A stretch of 64,000 bases of DNA, from the NCBI GenBank assembly GCA_036250225.1, contig JAPZLL010000004.1, positions 1,426,001 through 1,490,000 on the forward strand. Reading direction: 5' to 3'. The notes under the pieces were generated by a model. It searched no databases, was not told where the DNA came from, and saw nothing but the letters and a program-made list of their open reading frames with translations. This stretch comes from Cercophora sp. LCS_1. Lineage: Eukaryota > Ascomycota > Sordariomycetes > Sordariales > Lasiosphaeriaceae. The translations under genes were made by a program, and so were the position numbers. Of the stretch, positions 11,061 to 21,079 are shown one piece after another. Numbering within the stretch: the first letter of the stretch is position 1; each line of letters begins with the position of its first letter.

Positions 11061-12374
11061 TCATGTTTCTAATACCGTAGGTTTCTCTGCGACAGCCACG
11101 GAGACAGTGTTCTTGGATCCGCTATCCACATCAAGGGTCTTGAGTTTCTCTGCCACAGCCGTGACATCGACCTCAACATTCTCATTCTCCTCTGCGTTCA
11201 CTCTGTTCACGAGGATTCTCATATTGGCCAGGAATCTGCAATAATGGTCGTTAGCTAGGTATGCGGGCGAGCTCGCACATTCTGGGCACACAAGAGGATA
11301 ACTCACATGTCCCGGAGCTTCGCTTCGTTGGGGTAGACGCTAGCCAAACACACTTGGTGCCTGATCATGTACATGATGTTGCGACTATCGAAGTCTTCCT
11401 CGGGCTCGGAGATGGGCACGGTTTTCAGATACTCCTCGATGTAGGCTTTACCCAGCGGGTATCTGGGATTGCGGAAAAGCCCCAGCTCAAGCTCGCTGTG
11501 GGCCCAGAGGGCGTTGGCGTCAAAGACAAGGGATGACACGTTATCGAGCCTGTACTTGACGTTGCCGGGCCAAAGATCTGTGTGGCACAGGGCAGGCTCA
11601 AGGGTTCGACCTCCACTTTCCAGCGGACGCAGGTACCGAGGGAGGACTTTTGAGACGTAATCTTCCTTCAACTTTGCATCCTGCTCACCATGCGGACCGC
11701 GAATCTTCTCCTCTCTTTCCAATATGAACTTAGTGTGGTTCGTCCACCATACCTCCCATGACGATTCCCAGTCGTTCTGCTGCTTTAAGTTGGCAAACCG
11801 GGTTGTAACCGGCAAGCCAAACTTGCCAGTGGGTGAATGTCCCAGGCTTCTCAGCTGGAGGGCGGCAGGGGCGGCCATATACGCTTTGGGGTCCGGGATG
11901 TCGTCGTCGATCATGTCCTCAAAGTCCATGAGGATGAAATAGGCATCGGGGTTCGATTTGTACGAGCCTGTGGCAATCGGGCGGGGGATGTACTCGGGAA
12001 TGAATTTATAGATGCTGCTTTCCGAGTGCCAATGTGCTGCGGTCAGCTCGGCCCCATTATCACCGAATGCTCGCTAGGATCAAAACCCTATCAGTCACTG
12101 CAAACCAGCGCAAGACACACACGGGAACCTTTTCGAAGAAACGGGCAATCTCGCCATCCGGACTCGTTTCGACGTCGTATCTCGTCGTATCACACCAGTC
12201 ACTCAGGCCCAACTTGTGGGCCTTCACCACTGTGCCCCCAGCCGGGAGGTCTTGAGCCCAAGGGCCGTGTTAAAGTCAAGTTCAGAGCCGACAGCTGGTA
12301 GCACGGGGGTGTAGCATACGGGATAACAGTACTTCGTCAAGAGTCACGTCGAGATCAGGTGATGGTGTGGCCAT
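11061..12374 (-). CDS. fructosamine / ketosamine-3-kinase-like protein
   Basis: Four exons (12374-12320, 12250-12123, 12073-11307, 11235-11061) join in phase to 374 aa. Introns are 69, 49, 71 nt. The product has the FN3K/aminoglycoside-phosphotransferase fold: SDWCDTTRYDVE strand region, a central helical lobe, the catalytic loop ALCHTDLWPGNVKY and the metal-binding VFDANALWAHSELELGLFR. Family members phosphorylate fructosamines or ribulosamines on glycated proteins, priming deglycation; many fungal members are uncharacterised. The lysine-bearing N lobe is weakly conserved here (VVKAHKLG). The C-terminal tail (NENVEVDVTAVAEKL) is acidic and may be lineage-specific. It lies intact between two disabled genes. 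Confidence 0.85.
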
Positions 12375-13109
12375 TTTTTCGCGGTGAGAATGGTGGGAGT
12401 GAACGGTGAGCCCTCTTGCTCGTCGACCAAGTTTCTCGAGTCCTTTCGTTGGAGCAGGCTGCAGAAGGAGGCGAGCGAGCATTCGGGGGTGGCCAGTCCC
12501 ATCAACTTCCACGGGCACAAGAGCTGTTTTCTGTGCAAATGCGACCGCTCGTGAACCGAGATCGGGCTGCGCAGTGGGTAGTACAGCATGCCCATCCGAG
12601 AGAACCAACTACTCCGCGACCGTGGATGCCGACCCAACGCGCGTTTTTGCGTGGGGGCTGGGCGTTTGCAGGTTGCAGAGGGTGTGGGGGAAGGATGTGG
12701 AAGTTGCCCCGCGCGTCTTGCGACAAGGCTCTGGCCAGAGCCACCAATGATGCTTCCCCCACCTCTTGGTTGGCCAGGGACCCTGCGTGTGCGCTTCTGA
12801 CTGGCACGAACGCGGAGGATAATTGAAGGCGGGATGCAGGTAAACGCGGCGAGCTCGGGCGTGGGGTTCCCAAGTGGGAGGCCCTGCTGGTTGGGGCGGA
12901 TTTTGGGGTGCTCTTGCCACGCCCGAGCAGATGGGAGCTCTTCCCGCTCTCTCCAGTCTGGCATCTCTTTCCCCACTAAAATTGGATTGTTGCAATCGAC
13001 GGAGAGACACGTCTCAGGCTCCCACCTCTTGTGGCGCGTTGGGATGAACCCCTTGCCGGTCGTAACTTCCTGCACATGTGGGCATGCGACATCTCTGGAA
13101 TTGATCGCG
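12375..13109. other. intergenic
   Basis: Promoter region of the kinase-like gene and the sequence where the missing front of the NLR relic would be expected. No NACHT motif (P-loop, Walker B) is found on either strand. Confidence 0.55.
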
Positions 13110-14611
13110 TGCCTTTGACCCGCTGCCGCAGCCATGTCGCTTCTGGGGCAGCGCTGATAGCAAACGGCTTTTGCCGTATCGCCAGACGTCCGCAATCCCG
13201 GAGTTGCAGCTGTCTCCGAGCCCCGACAGTCCTCAGGAAGCCCGTCATCGCCATCACTCAGCTCCAAGCATATTCCGCCGAAGATCAAAAACCAGCAACC
13301 TTTCCGTCTTCGAATCGCGGTCTCCTAACACTGGCAGCGGGAGACACGGAAGGGGGAATATCTCTATTTGCATTTGAGACCCTCCAGTTGCTGCATCGGA
13401 TCGAAACACTCGATGAAGTAGTTGCGGGGATGATATTTGCATCCAACAGCCTGAGGCTCTACGACGTGCGAGGTAGATCGTGCAACATATGGGAACCGAG
13501 TGTCTTGGCCAGAAAGAGAACGACAGATGATAACTCTTCGGATCCTGAAGACCCAGAGCCATCCATCTCGGGACTGACGGATGGATATGTCCATCGCAAC
13601 TTCAACGACAGCAAGGTTATTACAGTCATTACCCCAGCTGGCGACGACAAGCTCGTATTTTGCGGTCGGGATGATGGTACAATCTCTCTACATGAACTCA
13701 GGACTGGAAAGCAACTTGCGACACTTCACTTGCACTCTGCAACCGTCCAAAACATTGAGTGGAGCACGGTCACCCGTTTGCTGGTCACCACCGACGTATC
13801 CCGACGGTGCAGAGCAACTCGCCTACCATCTCAACTTCAAGGCTTATCTTTTCGTCCCGGCCCTGAAGCAATTGTGTTCGATAGGAGATCCGCACTTGCT
13901 GTTTCCCAGGTCATGATCAAGCCAGATGGGAGCGCAGTCCTCTTGGCGAGCCAAACTGGCGAGGAGGTGTGCCAGGGCGACCAGGTCACGCGAAACACAC
14001 ACGGACGTGGTGCCGCCCGATGGGTACAACACCCGACCGATCGCACTCGCTTGTTACTTTGCCAGCAAGACCAGGAGGGAACGATCCTTAAGTTATTCAA
14101 CTGGGCAGGTCTCACAGAGGACGAAGACGCTAACGCAATGTCCGTCAACCTGGGCGACGAATTCCGCCAGGTAAAACCAACCGGCTCGTGGTTAACCGCG
14201 CCCGACGTCGGTCTCCTCATGCAGGCGGTGCCAAGCTCACAAGGGCGGTCGGCCAAGACTGCTTTTATTGCTCTCGGTTCGAACAAGCTTCAACCGGGCT
14301 CATCTGAAATACACGCGCAATGCGCCGTGCCCCAGGCCTTATCCTTGGGTGGGGTCAAGGCAATCATCGGGCTCACGCGGTCTACTCTTGTGTTCCTCAC
14401 ACGGAGCGGGTGGGTATGCTCGATAAGTTTGAAGTCTTTCCCAGAGCTCAAGTCATACACAAGCCATCTTTACATCCCCCCATTTTGGCGTACTCAGAGA
14501 GATTTCCCGATTAGGGTTGTAGCGAAGAATACCGTGGCTATCGGTTATCGGGACGATCTGATCACCATCCAGGGGTTCCTGGATTTTGAACATAAGCACC
14601 ACTTGGAGTAG
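13110..14611 (+). pseudogene. C-terminal WD40 end of a NACHT-type NLR gene (5' truncated)
   Basis: From about 13,270 a single frame runs to a stop at 14611 with the repeat signature of the C-terminal propeller of fungal NACHT-WD40 proteins: LLTLAAGDTEGGISLFAFETLQL, NSLRLYDVRGRSCNIWEPSVLARK, DDKLVFCGRDDGTISLHELRTGKQ, RWVQHPTDRTRLLLC, STLVFLTRSGWVCSI and a closing VVAKNTVAIGYRDDLITIQGFLDFE. A preceding piece (SADSKRLLPYRQTSAI, ~13,150-13,200) is in another frame. No start codon context, N-terminal effector domain or NACHT is present. It is a truncated receptor with a surviving ~440-codon ORF. Intact relatives are NLR-like proteins, some of which control heterokaryon incompatibility. Confidence 0.7.
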
Positions 14612-15963
14612 ATATTTGTATATATGGGAAGCAGTCGAGGGCGGGAGAGCAAGCATCGGGCTTTATCCCTTTAGACTGGGCTAGTTTGAGGAACATGCTG
14701 CACAAAGATCCATCCATGGGCGCTGACGGCGGTTGATGGGGTGAGGTCTAGCCCCAAAAAGGCCGGTACGGGGAAACAAAGGTGACCCTTCGCGAAGAGA
14801 CTCATGTGTTCAAGGAAGCCGAGGTACGTGTTGGATACCAACATAGGTAGGCGGTATTTGACTAGGTACCTTATCCACCTGGCCTCGAACGCTCTCCTCA
14901 GCGAGTCGCCCTAGGGATGACTTATGCACGACAGCCTTTCACATCGACGAGGGGCCTTGCCCCGGTTGTCGAAAGTAGGGACAATCAAAAGGAGAGGCGG
15001 TAATTTCGATTTGTCTGTCCCGCTTTCCTGAGAAAGGTTTCGCTAATACCAGTGCGAGGACATCCTAGCGGGACATTGGCATGTTCATCTTCGATTCTCG
15101 GCTGCTGGCATGTCAACAAAATGGCCTCGACGCCAAGAACCGACGTTGGGCGGCCGTCCCACCTGGCGTCGCAGGGTAGTTTCTCCGAGAACCACAAAAC
15201 TTAAGAATAGAAACGAGAATGCAACGGCGATGTAGCGATAGCTGTCTTGGACCTGGTTCCGACGGCTGACTAGTAGCGACTGGAGACCCCCCCACAATCG
15301 ACGATACCAAAAACGACCTAGGCGAAGTAGGTGGCAGCTCAACAAATGCTACCGTGCACTGATCGAGGTATCATCAATAAGGCTCGCTAACAAACAGCCG
15401 CAGACTTGGCACAGCCAAATACGTCCAGAAGCGTGAAAAAAAACACATGCCTTTCCGATTTTCCCCCCCAGGATATCACCTCGTCCTCAGGCCGTCGAAC
15501 GCTGATTCGTAAATTGAGAAATTCTTGGGTTCTCGATCCAGTTCCGGTCCTGTCCTCGGCGGTACCCGGCCCTGTATCGCCTCATGTTCCCGTTTTTGAA
15601 CCGCTAGGGGCCCCACATGGGTCGGACCATGGCTGAGATGGTTCCGGATCCCCTCTCCTAGTCTTCGATACTTGCTGGCTTGGTAGACCGAGAGGGTGCA
15701 GCAGGGGCTGGGGTCTTTGGGTGCGAGGTTGGTTGGAGAAACGAGAGGCGAACCAGGCTGAGGAACAAGCGAAAAGAGAGAGAGCACGATTAACGAGGCG
15801 AGGTGGTTGGAATCACCAAGATATAAAGGGGTCAGGTTCGTCCTCCTTTGGTTGAAAACATTCTTGCCTCTTCTCATCCGACATCAGTTTCAGCTTCCTC
15901 CACCAAGCACAAATCCTAAGTCGAGTCACCCTTTTGCAACCAGCAAAACAAAAGTCGTTCAAG
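14612..15963. other. intergenic, 1.35 kb
   Basis: Only short ORFs without recognisable content. The right end holds the promoter and CT-rich leader of the 66-aa secreted protein. Confidence 0.6.
15822..15828 (+). promoter_or_regulatory. TATA box (TATAAAG)
   Basis: TATAAAG lies ~136-142 nt before ATG 15964. It is followed by a CT-rich stretch that suits a fungal leader. Confidence 0.5.
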
Positions 15964-16227
15964 ATGCAGTTCTTTTACCTCGTTTCCATCCTCGGCGCCA
16001 CCCTCACCATAGCATCTCCTACTCGCGTGGGAGGCCCCATCGAGGCCATCCAGCCCGTCGATAGGGAGGGCGCTTGCGTTCCGGCGTCATGCACCTCGTT
16101 TGGCTGCTGCTCCGGAAACTGCGGCTACTGGTGCGTACGTATTCGCCTCGCTCTTGTCAATACTTGTTGAGCCGAGTGTACTAACCGGTGTCATCAGCGT
16201 GCTTGCGGAATCGACTACTCGTGCTGA
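15964..16227 (+). CDS. 66-aa secreted protein with eight cysteines
   Basis: Exon 1 is 15964-16134; a 63-nt intron (GTACGT, branch ACTAAC, CATCAG) leads to a 30-nt exon 2, 16198-16227. The 66-aa product has a signal peptide (MQFFYLVSILGATLTIAS), a short propeptide-like stretch (~19-35) and a 31-residue core carrying all eight cysteines, including a CC pair and a C-terminal Cys. Spacing is C-x4-C-x4-CC-x3-C-x3-C-x2-C-x5-C. Such compact disulfide-rich domains occur in secreted effectors, antimicrobial peptides and knottins; no specific family is recognised. Without splicing the ORF would end at VNTC and lose the last two cysteines, which supports the intron. Confidence 0.8.
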
Positions 16228-16864
16228 GAAGTTGAAAGGGTACATGTTGGGGGACATGGACGGGGATGAAGGGCTTACATCTTGTATCTATTCGAGTCCC
16301 TCGTTGTTGTCTTTTTTTGGTGCAAAAGAGACTCTATCACGAATAATTCGAACCGAGACTTTATGTTCTTCGCGGTGTTTGTCCCCGTCATCGTCCTTGT
16401 CTTCACCCACTGCTATTTGTTCCCAGTCAATTCCATGCGTAAAGATTCCATGTGATTATTATCCAGTTTATGCTATGATAAGACCTGGGAGGAGCTACTC
16501 ACAACCTAGTCAGACGCTCAGCCCTAATAACCAGGCAAGTCGGTAGTAAAACGATTACACGCTGTGTGGGGGAACGGGAGGGGTCTAGGAAATCCCAGTC
16601 CAAGAACTCAGAGAATTTGCCCGAAGGGGGAGTGTACTCCTGCTGCTGGCGCTGGTGCTGGGTAGGCTGGGATTCCAAGCCAGTCGGACGTTGATTGGCT
16701 GCTTCCTTGCGCTTCCATGTTTGACAGCTTTCATTCATACTGTGCTAGAATTAAGCAACATCAAACACTTTCCGGCCATCGCAGCAGTTTATTCCTTCCA
16801 AACTATCTCGAAACGTGCGTCGAAAGCAAAAGAGTTTATTGACACCAGAGCGTTAATAGGTACG
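16228..16864. other. intergenic
   Basis: Contains the 3' UTR of the 66-aa gene and the upstream region of the GNAT gene. No other gene seen. Confidence 0.55.
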
Positions 16865-17670
16865 ATGGCTCCCGTTCCCCCCCTCGGGACCCTTCGCATC
16901 GCGCGACCAACAGATGTCCTCCGCATCGGCATTGTGGCCGCCGCCGGCTTCAGATACTCGCCGCTGTTTAAATGGGAGCGACCCCACCACGAGGATTTCC
17001 CCGACGACACCCTTCTGTCCTACAGCGCACAATTCCTGAGCGCTGTAAAAAGCGACGACTTCGTTGTCCTGGTGCAAGAAGATGCATACCTTCCCGACGA
17101 GAATGACAAGACCTCTGCCATCATTCCCGACAACAACGGATGGGGGGTCCCTAAAGCTGGAGACCAAGTGGTTGTCGGCGTAGTCTCAGTCAAACTTCAG
17201 CCTGGTTCCGCCCACAAAGGGAGACTGAAGGACCATCAAGGTCAGGAATCGCTCCTTACAGGCACATCCTCACTTGCCCACGCTCACAACATTCAGGCTC
17301 GTACCCGGATCTTCCAAGTAACCCTGGCCGAGACCTGAACCGTCGACATTATGGTGACTGGGGCACACTGGCCGGCGATGCTAGAAAGAGGAACAATTTG
17401 GAGGGCGATTCCATTGTGGGCATGCTTGTTGTCCATCCCGCCTACTGGAGGCAGGGTCACGGCACTCGGTTGGCGACGTGGCCAAGGGATCTGTCTGTGC
17501 TGGGTGGGATTCCCCAGTGCGTGAGCTCTGCGACCATGTCCCAGCCGCTATTTCTTTCCTTGGGGTATCGCCAGGTGGATTCCATCACTGCCGATGGGGA
17601 TGAGGACGACCCGGAAGGTGTAAGCACCGCCCTCATGGAATTTGACGGGGCTGCGCCAAAGAAAGTTTGA
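16865..17670 (+). CDS. GNAT-family N-acetyltransferase
   Basis: Two exons (16865-17240, 17297-17670) with a 56-nt intron give 249 aa. The start MAPVPPLGTLRIARPTD matches the usual N-terminal beta strand of fungal GNATs; the frame is open upstream but without a better start. The acetyl-CoA motif A is SIVGMLVVHPAYWRQGHGTRL (Q-x2-G-x-G/T type), followed by PLFLSLGY, the motif B region. It is probably a soluble, small-molecule or protein acetyltransferase; substrate unknown. Residues 60-110 hold an acidic insert seen in related fungal proteins. It looks intact although pseudogenes lie on both sides. Confidence 0.85.
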
Positions 17671-17997
17671 GCCGTGACCCGGGAGAGAAGAATACCGTGG
17701 GCCTCAGTTTGCATGGTGTTTCGGCTACGTAGTTGGCGAGGTGGTTGCTTCAACATGGGAACCAAAATGTTAAGTCATTTCATCACGAAGCAGGGGCCGT
17801 CAGAGTTATTTGCAAGTTGTAGCAGTGGTTGCTCATAGAATTTCCAAGGAAGCCGCATGGAAGTCTTTGGTCTCATGAGAATAACTGGGAAACCCAGAGA
17901 TCCCTGATTTCATAAAACAGTCAAGACCTCTTCAAATTTAGTCGACGGGCAGGAAATATGTGGTGCTCCCCCCCCTGAGAAATAGCCCTCCGGATAC
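17671..17997. other. intergenic, convergent 3' ends
   Basis: 327 bp between the GNAT gene and the HNH relic. Nothing seen. Confidence 0.6.
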
Positions 17998-19344
17998 CTA
18001 GTAACCGGTCATTTTCTCCAACTCGTCCCACTCCTTCATCAAATCCGGAATGGTCATTTTTCTTTTCACGTCGCCCATCCAATAAAGGCGCACATGCTTA
18101 TCCAGATAGCCCGGCCAGTCTCCTACATCGCCCAAGGACTCGATGCCCCCCGCCAGCGACAAAATCTTTATTACCGCCCATTGCATCCTGAAAGCCGCAA
18201 GCATGTGCTTGGCGTACCGGTGCTCAACCTTGACATGGAGGATGTCGCCCGTCTGAACACGACGGGATGCCGAACTCTGCTCACCAAGTCTGAAGCTGCC
18301 TGTCCAGACTGATCTCGTTCCACGAGCCCTCGCTGAATCCTGTCTTTGACGCAAAAAGTTCGCGACAGTGACGAGCCCATAACTCGATCAGTTCGTTCCA
18401 ACCGTCGCCACCGTCGTCATCTCGGCCTCCGTCCGTTGAATCAGGGTCCACATCCGTGTCGTCATCAGTTAAGTCCTTGACTGCATGTGTATCCGTTGCG
18501 ATGTTTTCGTTGCTAGTCAGTTCTGGCTTCTCGTAATAGATGCAGGCAGCTGCCACTGCGAGGAGGTACTTCTCGGTGTCGTTGACACTGCATGGAATGA
18601 TGGGGCAAATGTCGGCATTTTCTGTGCCAAGGACGGCGCAGCGATGATTGCCGAGTGTTGCTCGCTCAATGTTTTCAGCTTCAGCTCTTTCGCTATTCTT
18701 GGTCATGACTGCCGCAAGATGTTAGATGGTTCATTACCTAGGTACCTTGGATCAGAGCTCTGTTTTCCGCACACCCCATTTCCATTTCTACCCGTGGCAT
18801 GCCACATCCACATCTGACCCTTGACCTCTGCGTGGTTATCGGATGGCGTTGCTATTACATTGCATGCGTGATGTTGGAAATCGAGGGGGTCTTTTTTAGG
18901 TAGCCTTGAATGTGCCAACCCATAAATGCCTTACCAATGCGTTTTTGGGATGGACAAATGCGGTGCGCCGACACAGAAATGGGTTGTGTGAAAGAAAAAT
19001 AGAGCTCTGAGATAAGGAATAGGAGATAAGCTGGCACACTCACCTTTCTTAATAAAGTAAGGCATTGCCATCAAGTCCCTCAAGAAGTCGGATGTGATAA
19101 ATAGACGCAAAGTCTGCGACGAGCTGAGATGGAGGCCCGCATTCTCTCAGAGCGTGTTGATGTCCATCATCATGATGGTGGCGATGACGACCTGATGGAG
19201 GGGTTTGTACCGGCTGCGGGGCTCTCCAGTGAGCCAAGTGAAGTTCTTTTTCCAGTAGCGACGCAATTTTCTGAGGTATTCTAGCTTTTCTGCTGCTTCA
19301 TCGACGGGTAAAAGGTGCCCGGTTGGTTCTCGCTGTGTGTCCAT
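17998..19344 (-). pseudogene. HNH-endonuclease-domain protein, disrupted
   Basis: The minus strand from ATG 19344 encodes a helical N-terminal region (DEAAEKLEYLRKLRRYW) that meets an in-frame TGA at 19147-19149. The same frame continues (HLSSSQTLRLFITSDFLRDLMAMPYF) to a GTGAGT donor at 19043. A 335-nt intron would lead to 18708, where the fungal HNH core appears: HRCAVLGTENADICPIIPCSV, then ELWARHCRELFASKTG and SWNEISLDRQLQTW, followed by a second TGA (18281-18283) and a frame change to the tail ending MTGY. In intact members the core reads C-H-I-I-P-F; here the His is Pro, so even the domain would lack a key residue. Two nonsense codons plus a shift mark it as dead. Confidence 0.65.
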
Positions 19345-19755
19345 TTCGAAGATGTGAAGAAGAGAGGAGTGGTGGCAATTCCGTTTCCGTAGACGCGAAG
19401 AGATTAAATAGAAAATCAGGGTTTTGCCAAACAATGTTTGCAGCCTCGAAACCTAATATATTTAGGGAAGTAGCTGTCCCCACAGCGGGAACTCTGAGCA
19501 ACCCGGAAGTCCTTGTAAAACGAATGACACACACAAAAACTTTGAGGAGAGGGATGTATATCCACTAAAAAAAAGGATACATCCAAAATCACCACACATT
19601 GCTCGAGATTTGAACGCTTTGAATACCATCAAGAACGTGTTGGAATTTGCTACATATCAACGCCTGATGGAGTTTTGAAATACCTGTCCAGACCACTTGA
19701 AGTGACATCAACTGCAATATCCCGAATCTTCCCAAACTCAGTGGGTGCTCACGAT
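19345..19755. other. intergenic
   Basis: Upstream of the HNH relic and downstream of the 100-aa secreted gene. AT-richer than average; no gene seen. Confidence 0.55.
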
Positions 19756-20125
19756 CTACTCAGACATGCAAATCCAACCACCAGCATCCACCTCTTCGTG
19801 GCAACAATCTTGAAAAGTCTCCACCGGCTCTGGGATGTGATAACAATCCTACCGCACCTCATCAGCGTTGTTTCTCTTCAAGCGAGAAAAGAACGAGAGG
19901 TTGAACAGAGCATACCATCTGGTCATCTTCCCGGGTTCCTCCAACACGAGCACAGCAAGTGTCTGTAGCGGCCGTATTCACGCTGTCGAGGTTTAGGCAG
20001 TGGCATTGCCAGGTCTCGGCCACTCCAAGGGTGATGCTGTTGTTGACCATGCTGCTCTTGATGCGGGATGCCGAGATGATTTGACCGGCGGCAAGAGCCA
20101 TGATGGCGAGGAATGAGGGACGCAT
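19756..20125 (-). CDS. secreted Cys-rich protein, 100 aa (tandem paralogue 1)
   Basis: Exon 1 is 20125-19916, the intron is 19915-19849 (67 nt, GTATGC, branch CGCTGATG, GGTAG) and exon 2 is 19848-19756. The 100-aa product has a signal peptide (MRPSFLAIMALAAGQIISAS) and the pattern C-x-C-x13-CC-x13-C-x12-CC-x10-C. The intron is phase 0 and lies one residue before the central Cys (QM|DC). The same layout is found in the next gene upstream on the same strand, so the pair probably arose by duplication. Function is unknown; a secreted effector-like or hydrophobin-unrelated disulfide protein is possible. A TATAAAG box lies ~100 nt upstream. Confidence 0.8.
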
Positions 20126-20224
20126 GTTCGATCTTCGTCGATGTTGAGATTTGAGGATGTCACATGAAAAAAACAAGATGATGGGGAAGAATTTGGATAT
20201 GGCCGTGTGTGGTAGCTTCAGAGG

Positions 20225-20231
20225 CTTTATA
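20225..20231 (-). promoter_or_regulatory. TATA box (TATAAAG) of 100-aa secreted gene
   Basis: On the minus strand, AAGTATAAAGCC lies 100-106 nt before ATG 20125. Confidence 0.5.
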
Positions 20232-20361
20232 CTTGGGCTTTTCCCATAGGTGATGCTAATATTGTAATGGTACGTTCCTGGACGTCTGGTTGTCACCCCA
20301 CTGTCTTGATCTAGGTAATCTGTATGACAAGAAAGATCTCTGCATGTGTTTTGTGATATGG

Positions 20362-20381
20362 CTACCTACCTACCTACCTAC
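20362..20381. repeat. (CTAC)5 microsatellite
   Basis: Five perfect CTAC units, between the two Cys-rich paralogues. A shorter CCTACCTACCTAC recurs in an intron at ~37,210. Confidence 0.9.
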
Positions 20382-20492
20382 TGCTGAGCTGGATGAAACA
20401 TTTCCGCCTCCAAACAGTCCTTTTCACTCAAGTTCCTAATACGCTCAGCCCTCAACAGCTTCCAAGTATCCCCTGGACTAATATGTCGTCGT

Positions 20493-21079
20493 TCAAAACG
20501 GACAATCACAAACCGAACCAGTTCGATACGCCCCCCAACAGCAATTAGCAAATTTCCCGCTAATCTTTTCCGACATGTCACCACATGTAATCTAAATGAT
20601 TGAGTTAGCAACATTTCAAGATGCGTTGTGGTGGCGTGTAAAATATATACTTCGCCTTTCAAAACACCCATTTTTCCAATATCTTGACAGCACCTGGTTG
20701 TCCTGGTGACGTTGTTGAGTCCGAACCTGTCGTCGCCCCGGCAGAAGCAGTCCCAGATGCAATTTGGGTTGAAGGGACTTGCTGGCCCTGATGCGAGGGA
20801 TGTGAAACCGGAGAGGGTGACTGATGGCATTGGGGAGAAGGAGTCTGTGATTGACTCTGTTATTGACGAGGAGGATGATACGGAACTGGACCGCGTCGTT
20901 GGTAGAGTGGACGATATGAAGCTGGACTGTATGTTTGGTGTAGGTGATGACAGAACCGTAGAGCTGGGCTGCGTGGATGGGAGAGATGATGACACGGCAG
21001 TGGCGCTGGAGTACAGAGAGGTGACTGCCGTGATCCCAGCTGCAAGGGTCATCATGATGGGAAGAAGTATGGAATGCAT
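20493..21079 (-). CDS. secreted Ser/Thr-rich plus Cys-rich protein, 175 aa (tandem paralogue 2)
   Basis: Exon 1 is 21079-20651, the intron 20650-20592 (59 nt) and exon 2 20591-20493; 175 aa. A signal peptide is followed by ~80 residues of Ser/Thr/Pro-rich sequence likely to be O-glycosylated, then a Cys domain with C-x-C-x16-CC-x14-C-x13-CC-x9-C-x-C. Cysteine order, spacing and the phase-0 intron just before the central Cys (GE|ITC) match the 100-aa neighbour, which lacks the Ser/Thr stalk. I infer a shared domain on two architectures: one free and one on a mucin-like stalk. Family and function are not recognised. A TTTAAATA element lies ~95 nt upstream. Confidence 0.75.

Noticed and set aside
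12344..13288. 314-aa minus-strand ORF
   Set aside because: It overlaps the start of the kinase-like gene and the NLR relic, has Arg/Pro-rich random composition and no motif or codon bias.
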